Of a stretch of 16,736 nt of DNA, positions 1 to 5,928 are shown in pieces (the first letter of the stretch is position 1; each line of letters starts with the position of its first letter). Source of the stretch: Prosthecobacter debontii (GTDB taxonomy: Bacteria; Verrucomicrobiota; Verrucomicrobiia; Verrucomicrobiales; Akkermansiaceae). Where the stretch lies: the NCBI GenBank assembly GCA_945885485.1, contig CAMCYT010000033.1:1-16736 (forward strand). Reading direction: 5' to 3'. The notes beneath the pieces are model-generated. The model was not told the origin of the DNA, searched no databases, and worked only from the letters and a program-made list of their open reading frames with translations. The position numbers and the translations under genes are program-made.

Positions 1-585
1 ATCGCTAGGCTGGATAATTGGGAAGACCAGCGCACTTGGGACGAGTTTTATCAAACTTACTGGCGGCTCATTTATGCGGTCGCGATCAAAGCCGGACTGC
101 GCTCTGAGGAGGCTTTTGACTGCGTCCAGGAAACCATTCTTTCCATCGCCAAACAGAGCAAGAAACAGCTCTATGATCCCGAACAGGGTTCTTTCAAAAC
201 GTGGTTGATGAACATGACGCGTTGGCGGATTAACGATCAATTCCGTAAACGTAAAAAAGACACAGCGATGATAGAGGGTGAATGGGCGGACGATCGCAAG
301 ACAGCGGTGATCGATCGTGTGGAAGATCCGAATGGGGATGTGCTAGAGCGCTTGTGGGATGTGGAATGGAAACAGGGCATCGCCGATGCAGCATTGTCAC
401 GGGTGAAGGCGCAGGTTTCTCCGAAGCAATATCAGATTTTCGACTACTACGTGATTCGTCAATGGGATGCGGACAAAGTTCAGAAAAAACTCAATGTAAG
501 CATGGCGCAGGTTTATTTGGCGAAGCACCGTGTGGGCGCTGTGCTCAAGAAAGAGCTAGCGAAACTCGAAGAAGAGACAGAGTAA
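1..585 (+). CDS. RNA polymerase sigma factor, sigma-70/ECF family (5' truncated)
   Basis: An open frame enters from the left edge and stops at TAA 583-585, giving 194 visible residues; the true start is outside the window. Residues about 10-75 read as sigma region 2: helices with FYQTYWRLIYAVA, an acidic core DCVQETI, then FKTWLMNMTRWRINDQFRKRKK, which matches the DNA-melting and -10-recognition part of ECF factors. Residues about 133-190 look like region 4: LSPKQYQIFDYYV-type helix, then a helix-turn-helix (WDADKVQKKLNVSMAQVYLAKHRV), here starting VSPKQ. The C-terminus is rich in Lys and Glu. The next gene, a membrane Ser/Thr kinase, starts 3 bases after the stop, an arrangement known from Planctomycetota and Verrucomicrobiota in which the kinase is thought to control its cognate ECF factor. 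That link is inference; no anti-sigma factor gene is visible. An internal ATG at 208 is inside region 2 and is not a plausible start. Confidence 0.87.
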   Translation: MARLDNWEDQRTWDEFYQTYWRLIYAVAIKAGLRSEEAFDCVQETILSIAKQSKKQLYDPEQGSFKTWLMNMTRWRINDQFRKRKKDTAMIEGEWADDRKTAVIDRVEDPNGDVLERLWDVEWKQGIADAALSRVKAQVSPKQYQIFDYYVIRQWDADKVQKKLNVSMAQVYLAKHRVGAVLKKELAKLEEETE

Positions 586-588
586 ACC

Positions 589-3150
589 ATGCGAGCACCG
601 ATACGCAGCCACCCGACTATACCCGATCACGACGTCCTGCGAAAAATTGGTGGCGGCGCTTACGGGGAAGTTTGGATGGCGCGCGGAGTGACCGGTGCGT
701 TACGCGCGGTGAAAGTCGTCTGGCGGGAGGATTTCGATGACGAGAGAACCTTTGAGCGAGAGTTCGAGGGCATCCTGAAGTACGAGCCGATCTCCCGAGA
801 TCATCCTGCTCTCGTTAACATTCTCCACGTCGGTCGCAGCCCCGATGGGGTTTCATTTTATTACTACGTTATGGAGCTGGGCGATGACTTGAATGCCGGC
901 CAGGACATCAACCCGATTGAATACGAGGCGCGCACCTTAAGAGCTGATGGGAAAGCCAGTGTCCGTTGGGAAACTTCCGTCTGCATCGATGTCGGCTTGC
1001 GGCTTGCAGAGGCGCTGAATCATCTCCATCAAAACGGATTGGCGCATCGCGATGTCAAACCCTCGAATGTGATTTTCGTAAACGGTAAAGCCAAGCTCGC
1101 TGACATCGGTTTGGTTGCGGCGCGAGATCAAAGAACCTTTGTCGGCACTGAGGGATTTGTTCCTCCCGAAGGTCCTGGCTCCGCGCAGGCAGATATTTAT
1201 TCTCTCGGTAAAGTACTTTACGAAATTGCTACAGGAAAAGACCGCTTGGATTTTCCTGAGCTCCCGGATGAGTTGCCCACTGGACTTGAGCGCAAACGTT
1301 GGCTCGAGCTTAATAAAATTATCTGCGATGTCTGCGATCCGAGAATCAGCAAACGTAATATTTCCACCGCTGGTGAACTTGCCGAAGCTCTCCAATGTAT
1401 CCAACGTGGTACGCGCCGCCACCGCCGTGGGCTATCGATTTGGATAACCACTACCATCCTTTTCGGCTTTGCGGGTTGGGCGGCATGGAGCTCATTTAAA
1501 GATAGTAAGTGGCTTCCATGGAATGAGGTAATGCCATTTAAGCCAGTGATCGCGGAACGATTGATTCGCATCGTGACCATTCCGGAAAACGCAGAAGTTT
1601 TAACGGCAGATGGGGAGTTTATAGGACGCACGCCGACGGAAACCGGAACTCTGCGGGCTGTAGTTGGAAGCCAGGTGGAATACACCATTCGGAAAAAAGG
1701 CTATAAGAACGTCGTGGTTTCGGAAGCTATCACACCCGGAGAGGCTACGGACCCCATATTGATTTTTCGTGAGCTACAAAATTTCTCGCCGCCTCGGGTG
1801 GGTGAAAAATGGCAGGATCATCACGGCCTAACTTATCTGCCTGTCGATGAAAAGCATGTGACCTCACGCTATGTCCCCAAAAATATTTGGAATGACTTTA
1901 TAAAGTTTTCCAAGCGCCCGAAAGATTCTGGCGAATTTCTAGATATATCCGAAAACGGTGAGAAATCTGCGATCGTTCTTGCGCAGCAACCTGACATCAT
2001 TGCCTTTATCGACTGGGTGCGAGTAAACGGAACGCAGCAAGGATTTTTCAGCCAAGATAATGAAATTACTGCGGAAGTGGATCAAAGTTTCACCCATCCA
2101 GGCTTAAGCGACCGAGCCAAGCGCGAGAATCTCAGACCTTTTCGAATATTGGTGGGAGAATACAAATATGGATCCGTGCAGCTGGATACTGAACCGCCTG
2201 GAGCCGAGGTTTATATGAACGGAATCCATTCCGGATCCACTGCAAATACATTGCTCATTTCCAAAGTTAAACCAGGTCCTGTCGAGTTGATTCTTGTTCT
2301 ACAGGGTTACAAAGGGCTCACTCTGAACATTCGAGTAAGAGAAGGGCAAAATCTTCCTCTTTCCGCCACATTGCAGCCCAGTAAAGGGGTTATTTTCGGA
2401 AAAACATGGAGTAACGGGATCGATATGCGCTTCGAGCCCATTGGCTCGGATCTTATGGCATCCGCCTTCGAAACCAGAGTCATGGATTACGAAAAATTTA
2501 CCAAAAGCGCAAAATACGAACACCCTCAGGCGCCAGAGTTTAAACAAGATAAAAATCATCCTGTGGTTTACGTTTCGCGCGATGACGCGATGGCTTTTTG
2601 TAAATGGCTAACAGAAAAAGAACGCGAGGAAGAGCTCATTGGACAAACCCATTATTACCGCCTGCCAACGGATATCGAATGGAGTAGAATAGCAGGTTTG
2701 AAAAAAGAAGTGGGGGATGGACCGAGTCAGCGCGATGCTAATAAATCCATGTTCTTTGGGTGGGGAACTTACTGGCCGCCACCAGAAGCATTTGGAAATT
2801 TTGCAGACATCATCGCTTCCAAAGAAGGCACTTCGCCCTCATACATCATTAGTGGATACACGGATGGCTTTGGCAGGACTTCTCCTGTTGGTGAATATAC
2901 GGATAACAAACTTGGTATATACGATCTAAGTGGAAACGTTCATGAATGGGTCATAGATAATATTTCCATAGGAGAAGATACTTCGCTTGGCGTGTTGCGT
3001 GGTGGTGGATGGAATACATTCATCGATGAAAACCTTTTATTAGGTTGGCGTAATCCTGTGCCGCCAACCACACGTACCGAGTACTACGGCTTCCGCATCG
3101 TTCTCGCAAAATCTGATCCATCCAAAGACTCTTCAAACCACAACGAATAA
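589..3150 (+). CDS. Transmembrane Ser/Thr protein kinase with PEGA and SUMF1-like domains
   Basis: An 853-residue multidomain protein. The kinase domain spans about residues 14-272: Gly-rich loop GGGAYGEV (21-28), ATP-anchoring Lys in AVKV (K42), catalytic loop HRDVKPSN (H153, D155, K157, N160), DIG in place of DFG (172-174), PPE in place of APE, and ADIYSLGKVLYEIATG. One membrane helix lies at about 282-300 after a basic stretch RRHRR, so the kinase should be cytoplasmic and the rest outside the membrane. The outer part has a PEGA domain (about 325-391), a segment that looks like a decayed SUMF1 N-terminal half (about 400-515), a second PEGA domain (about 529-596) and a full SUMF1/FGE-sulfatase-type domain (about 605-845; PTDIEWSRIAG, YDLSGNVHEWV, LRGGGWN, YGFRIV). 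The paired Cys of true formylglycine-generating enzymes are absent, so this domain probably binds a ligand and does not oxidise a sulfatase. ATG at 589 lies 3 bases after the sigma gene, which argues for co-expression. Confidence 0.9.
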   Translation: MRAPIRSHPTIPDHDVLRKIGGGAYGEVWMARGVTGALRAVKVVWREDFDDERTFEREFEGILKYEPISRDHPALVNILHVGRSPDGVSFYYYVMELGDDLNAGQDINPIEYEARTLRADGKASVRWETSVCIDVGLRLAEALNHLHQNGLAHRDVKPSNVIFVNGKAKLADIGLVAARDQRTFVGTEGFVPPEGPGSAQADIYSLGKVLYEIATGKDRLDFPELPDELPTGLERKRWLELNKIICDVCDPRISKRNISTAGELAEALQCIQRGTRRHRRGLSIWITTTILFGFAGWAAWSSFKDSKWLPWNEVMPFKPVIAERLIRIVTIPENAEVLTADGEFIGRTPTETGTLRAVVGSQVEYTIRKKGYKNVVVSEAITPGEATDPILIFRELQNFSPPRVGEKWQDHHGLTYLPVDEKHVTSRYVPKNIWNDFIKFSKRPKDSGEFLDISENGEKSAIVLAQQPDIIAFIDWVRVNGTQQGFFSQDNEITAEVDQSFTHPGLSDRAKRENLRPFRILVGEYKYGSVQLDTEPPGAEVYMNGIHSGSTANTLLISKVKPGPVELILVLQGYKGLTLNIRVREGQNLPLSATLQPSKGVIFGKTWSNGIDMRFEPIGSDLMASAFETRVMDYEKFTKSAKYEHPQAPEFKQDKNHPVVYVSRDDAMAFCKWLTEKEREEELIGQTHYYRLPTDIEWSRIAGLKKEVGDGPSQRDANKSMFFGWGTYWPPPEAFGNFADIIASKEGTSPSYIISGYTDGFGRTSPVGEYTDNKLGIYDLSGNVHEWVIDNISIGEDTSLGVLRGGGWNTFIDENLLLGWRNPVPPTTRTEYYGFRIVLAKSDPSKDSSNHNE

Positions 3151-3158
3151 TACGACTC

Positions 3159-3566
3159 ATGGTCACCATTCAACTCACCTATCAAGGCGGACTCCGTTGT
3201 TCCGCAACGCATGTTCCTTCTGGAAACATCCTAAGCACCGATGCTCCCGTCGATAACAACGGCAAGGGCGAATCCTTTTCTCCCACGGATCTTCTCGCCA
3301 CCGGACTAGGTGCTTGCATGGCTACCGTCATGGGCATCGTCGCCGAGCGTAAGCAAATTTCCTTAGACGGCTTGAAAGTTGAAGTCCGCAAGCACATGTC
3401 CACCGATACTCCGCGACGTATTTCAAAACTCGAAGTGGATATCGACATGCCACTTGCAGTGGATCACCCGGAGCGGGCGCTTTTTGAAGCTGCAGGCCGT
3501 GGTTGTCCGGCACATCATTCGCTTCATCCTGATATAGAAACCATCTTCAACTGGACTTGGAAGTGA
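3159..3566 (+). CDS. OsmC family protein (thiol-dependent peroxidase-like)
   Basis: A 135-residue protein, the usual length for OsmC/YhfA-type proteins, which reduce organic or fatty-acid hydroperoxides in the cytoplasm using two Cys. Both family Cys are in their expected contexts: C53 in LATGLGACMAT and C116 in GRGCPAHHSL. The fold signature SFSPTDLLATGLG (about 39-51) and the C-terminal strand ending IFNWTWK also fit. The gene starts 8 bases after the kinase stop with no clear ribosome binding site, so it is probably the third gene of the sigma-kinase unit. A peroxide-handling enzyme in that position suggests, but does not show, that the sigma/kinase pair responds to stress. The exact subfamily (OsmC, Ohr or YhfA-like) is not settled; the sequence looks closest to the YhfA-like group. 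Confidence 0.87.
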   Translation: MVTIQLTYQGGLRCSATHVPSGNILSTDAPVDNNGKGESFSPTDLLATGLGACMATVMGIVAERKQISLDGLKVEVRKHMSTDTPRRISKLEVDIDMPLAVDHPERALFEAAGRGCPAHHSLHPDIETIFNWTWK

Positions 3567-3615
3567 TATGTCTTAAAACCTCTTTTTTGACTCCAAATAT
3601 ATCTCTCTCTTCCCT

Positions 3616-4665
3616 ATGAAAAAACTCCTGATTTTCATCTCCTTCGTTACGGCTATGCATGTCGCAGCATCCCCAGAGATGGCAGAGCGCACGAAGCGAA
3701 CCTATGAGCTTTCTCAGGAAAGTTTGATCCTCAAAATGAAGATCGCTAAAACAGATACGGAAAGGCAGGCGCTTTGGGCGAAACGCCCATCTCCAGAAAA
3801 TACCGCAACCGAGTTATGGACGAGCATAGGTAAATCCCTTCATCAGGATTGGAGTATTCCTTACGCCGCTTTTTACCTCAACCTCACCCATCAAGTGGCG
3901 CCAACGGTTGCGGAGACCTCAAAACACAGGAAAGCAATCATGGATAGCTTTGAGGAACACTATTTCAATAAACCAAAAATCGGTGTGTTTTGCATCGCTC
4001 TTGCTCAGAGTGGTTCTCCTCGCGCGCTACCGTTATTAGAAAAAGTCATCAGTAAAAATACCGATAAAAAAAGCCAAGGCGTCGCAGCGCTGGGCGCGGC
4101 GCTATTGCTGAAGAATCTGGGTGATAGTCCGCAGATTCTCGAAAAGCGCCTGACACATCTGCGAATGGCCATTATCCAATCCGCCGATGAAAAAATTGGT
4201 GATTCAGATGTGGCCAATGTTGCTGGAGATGAAATTTTCATCATAAGCCACCTCGTCAAGGGCCGCACTCCACCCGAATTTTCAGGAACAGACGTTGCGG
4301 GTCGCATTATCAAGAGTGCCGATTTCAAAGGCAAAGTTACAGTGATCTTGTTTTGGGATTCACAAACGGCAGATCTCAACAAAATCATCGAGATCACCAA
4401 TAAGCTCGCTAATAAATACGCAGGAAAACCCGTTTCCGTGATTGGTATTACCCCAGAAACACTTGGCAGCGTCCGTAAATTACAAGCCGACGACACGATC
4501 AAGTGGAACAATGTCATCGATTCCAAAAATGAGATTTCCACCCTCTACCGCATCAAAACTCGCCCAGCCGTTTTCATCATCGATACCGCTGGCAAACTCG
4601 AATACTCCGGACTCCCAGGTTCGTTCGTCGAACTCACCGTCGACGCGCTTTTGGAGAAAAAGTGA
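3616..4665 (+). CDS. Secreted protein with cysteine-less TlpA/thioredoxin-like domain
   Basis: A 349-residue protein with a signal peptide (MKKLLIFISFVTAMHVAAS, cleavage near residue 18). Residues about 25-210 are helical, with Lys/Glu/Ala-rich stretches and no recognised domain. Residues about 218-349 follow the TlpA/AhpC-TSA thioredoxin plan: PPEFSGTDVAG, DFKGKVTVILFWD, a helix, PVSVIGITPE, IDSKNEISTLYRIKTRPAVFIIDTAGKL, including the cis-Pro region TRPAVFIID. Where TlpA proteins have WCxxC, this protein reads FWDSQTADL (246-254), so both redox Cys are missing and disulfide chemistry is unlikely. A structural or binding role is inference. The upstream 49-base gap is CT-rich without a Shine-Dalgarno motif. 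The TGA stop (4663-4665) lies inside the left end of the inverted-repeat element that follows. Confidence 0.8.
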   Translation: MKKLLIFISFVTAMHVAASPEMAERTKRTYELSQESLILKMKIAKTDTERQALWAKRPSPENTATELWTSIGKSLHQDWSIPYAAFYLNLTHQVAPTVAETSKHRKAIMDSFEEHYFNKPKIGVFCIALAQSGSPRALPLLEKVISKNTDKKSQGVAALGAALLLKNLGDSPQILEKRLTHLRMAIIQSADEKIGDSDVANVAGDEIFIISHLVKGRTPPEFSGTDVAGRIIKSADFKGKVTVILFWDSQTADLNKIIEITNKLANKYAGKPVSVIGITPETLGSVRKLQADDTIKWNNVIDSKNEISTLYRIKTRPAVFIIDTAGKLEYSGLPGSFVELTVDALLEKK

Positions 4666-4805
4666 ATGGTGAGGGGGTAGCCCCGATAATGTCGGGGGAG
4701 GGCGCCGTATGGAATGAGGAAGAAAAGGATATATCTAGGGAGAATCGTAAACGTTTCGCTTTGCGCGGCCCTCCCCCGATGCAGTCGGGGCTACCTTTCA
4801 TTCAC
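4662..4805. repeat. Composite palindromic (MITE/REP-like) element
   Basis: A long imperfect inverted repeat. The left arm 4662-4703 contains GTGAATG (4662-4668), GGTAGCCCCGA (4676-4686) and TCGGGGGAGGGC (4692-4703). The right arm 4768-4805 contains the exact complements GCCCTCCCCCGA (4768-4779), TCGGGGCTACC (4785-4795) and CATTCAC (4799-4805). Each arm is itself a small hairpin with a 6-bp stem CCCCGA/TCGGGG and a 5-base loop (4681-4697 and 4774-4790), so two REP-like units face each other around a 64-base centre. No open frame is present in the centre and no target-site duplication is obvious. It is probably a non-autonomous repeat; no other copy occurs in this window, so repetitiveness in the genome is inference. 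Confidence 0.7.
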
Positions 4806-4812
4806 ACCTAAA

Positions 4813-4844
4813 AAAAGGGGCGATCTCGGAAGATCGCCCCTTTT
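4813..4844. terminator. Bidirectional Rho-independent terminator
   Basis: A perfect 14-bp stem, AAAAGGGGCGATCT (4813-4826) against AGATCGCCCCTTTT (4831-4844), with the tetraloop CGGA. The A-run on the left and T-run on the right allow termination in both directions: rightward transcripts of the thioredoxin-like gene and leftward transcripts of the rpmJ gene, whose stop codon is about 36 bases away. Confidence 0.9.
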
Positions 4845-4879
4845 AGAACATTAACTATGAAAATAATGGCTCGAGAAAT

Positions 4880-5043
4880 TATTTCACTCCTTTTTTGGAC
4901 ATGCGGGTTCCTTTAGTCGCGCCTTGGCGAGCTTTGAACTTAGGATTGGTTTTGCAGATCACGTAGTTCGTGCCTTTGCGGCTGACGACTTGGCAATCAG
5001 CGTGACGGCGCTTGGCGGAAGCTAGTGAAGAAAGTACTCTCAT
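4880..5043 (-). CDS. rpmJ: 50S ribosomal protein L36 (bL36), YkgO/zinc-deficient type
   Basis: A small gene read on the minus strand from ATG at 5043. The protein begins MRVLSSLASAKRRHADCQVV and continues SRKGTNYVICKTNPKFKARQG, which closely follows the E. coli YkgO paralog of L36 as I recall it. Compared with zinc-binding L36 (C11, C14, C27, H33 in E. coli), only the equivalents of two Cys remain (C17, C30); H14 sits where the first Cys would be and F36 where the His would be. Residues 1-41 are firm. The tail after about 4920 is uncertain: the most ribosome-like reading continues GATKGTRMSKKGVK to TAA at 4880-4882, but my base count is one short of a whole number of codons there, and a shifted reading would stop at 4885. 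Known role: small subunit-interface protein of the large ribosomal subunit. The bidirectional terminator lies just downstream. Confidence 0.85.
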
Positions 5044-5139
5044 GACAGAAATTGGTTGAAATTAGGCAGCCAACTAGGCGGCGGGGCGCGGAAAGTAGAA
5101 AATCAGGTGGATTTGTAAAGCGATTTCTTCGTTTCGTTC

Positions 5140-5805
5140 TCACTTAATCGTGAAATGGAAGATGCTGTTGCGTTGGGTGGGGGGGCAATGGCCCGGAGGA
5201 GAGTAGTTTGGATAATAGCTGGGATAGTAGCCGTAGCCAGCAGGGTAAGCATATCCGCCATTGTAATAATAATTGGTGCTGGAGGGGGTATAGCGCCGCG
5301 TTCCGTAAAGAACCGCGTTGCCCGATCCTCTGATGACGGGATAAGTGGGGATTTCGACGGTGGATTCAATTTTCGAGGAGATGATTCTTTGCGGTCTCAC
5401 CGCCTTTTCCGCCGCCAAAAGCGACGCCATCTGCTTGGCAAGTAGCTCGTCTTTGGCCTTTAGCTGCTCTTTTTTCTGCGCTTCCACCTTCGCCTCATAA
5501 GCCGCCTGCACCTTCATTTCCTCAGTATAAACCGCCGCAGCGCCCTCCTCGGTGATCCCGAAATCTTTTCTTTGCTCCGGCGTCAGTTGCTCAAATCTCA
5601 GCCGCGCCAAGCCATCGGCATGGGTAATCGAAACCCCAGCATCGGTGATTTTCGTAATCGTGACGTCTTTGTAAACCCGTCCCTCCAATGTCGTATACTC
5701 CTTATACTTCTTGCCCGTCTCATCCGCACGGCGTTTCTCAACGTCCTCAGCACTCACTGAAATAACCGCGAATCCAAAGAAAAGAACGCTGCATAGCTTT
5801 TTCAT
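5140..5805 (-). CDS. Secreted protein of unknown function with Tyr/Gly/Pro-rich tail
   Basis: A 221-residue protein on the minus strand. I chose ATG at 5805 because it begins a clean signal peptide (MKKLCSVLFFGFAVISVSA, cleavage near residue 19); the open frame continues upstream to 6093 but that part would overlap ilvD and has no signal peptide at its front. Residues about 36-84 form a small beta-rich module (TTLEGRVYKDVTITKITDAGVSITHADGLARLRFEQL pattern), a motif I have seen in Verrucomicrobiota exported proteins as 'G-x-x-Y-x-x-V ... D-G-x-x-x-x-H-x-x-G'. Residues about 95-135 are a Lys/Glu/Ala-rich helix likely to form a coiled coil. The C-terminal third is low complexity, rich in Tyr, Gly, Pro and Asn (about 172-205). 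Function is unknown. It is divergent to ilvD, with 123 bases between the two starts. Confidence 0.75.
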   Translation of the reverse strand: MKKLCSVLFFGFAVISVSAEDVEKRRADETGKKYKEYTTLEGRVYKDVTITKITDAGVSITHADGLARLRFEQLTPEQRKDFGITEEGAAAVYTEEMKVQAAYEAKVEAQKKEQLKAKDELLAKQMASLLAAEKAVRPQRIISSKIESTVEIPTYPVIRGSGNAVLYGTRRYTPSSTNYYYNGGYAYPAGYGYYPSYYPNYSPPGHCPPTQRNSIFHFTIK

Positions 5806-5848
5806 GACGATGAAATTTAACCTAAAAATACGAAGGACGCCATAGGAT

Positions 5849-5905
5849 TTTATGGGTCGAACGAGTGCCCATAAATTGCTCAAAGACGGTTTGCCAACTC
5901 GTTCG
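5849..5905 (+). promoter_or_regulatory. Interlocked inverted repeats (possible pseudoknot) upstream of ilvD
   Basis: Two perfect inverted repeats interlock. Stem 1 is TTTATGGG (5849-5856) with CCCATAAA (5868-5875). Its 11-base loop contains CGAACGAGT (5858-5866), which is the exact complement of ACTCGTTCG (5897-5905). This is the order required for an H-type pseudoknot, with one-base joins at 5857 and 5867 and a 21-base third loop. The structure ends 23 bases before the ilvD start. It could act in the ilvD leader RNA or, as DNA, be operator sites between the divergent genes. No known riboswitch class is recognised. Confidence 0.45.
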
Positions 5906-5928
5906 CTTTGGTCAATCATCGCCGCCCG

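Noticed and set aside
282..740. 152-codon frame overlapping the sigma factor and kinase junction
   Set aside because: It lies in another frame over two well supported genes and has no recognisable domain.
5908..5928. TTG start for ilvD
   Set aside because: It would add seven residues not expected in the family; ATG at 5929 fits better.
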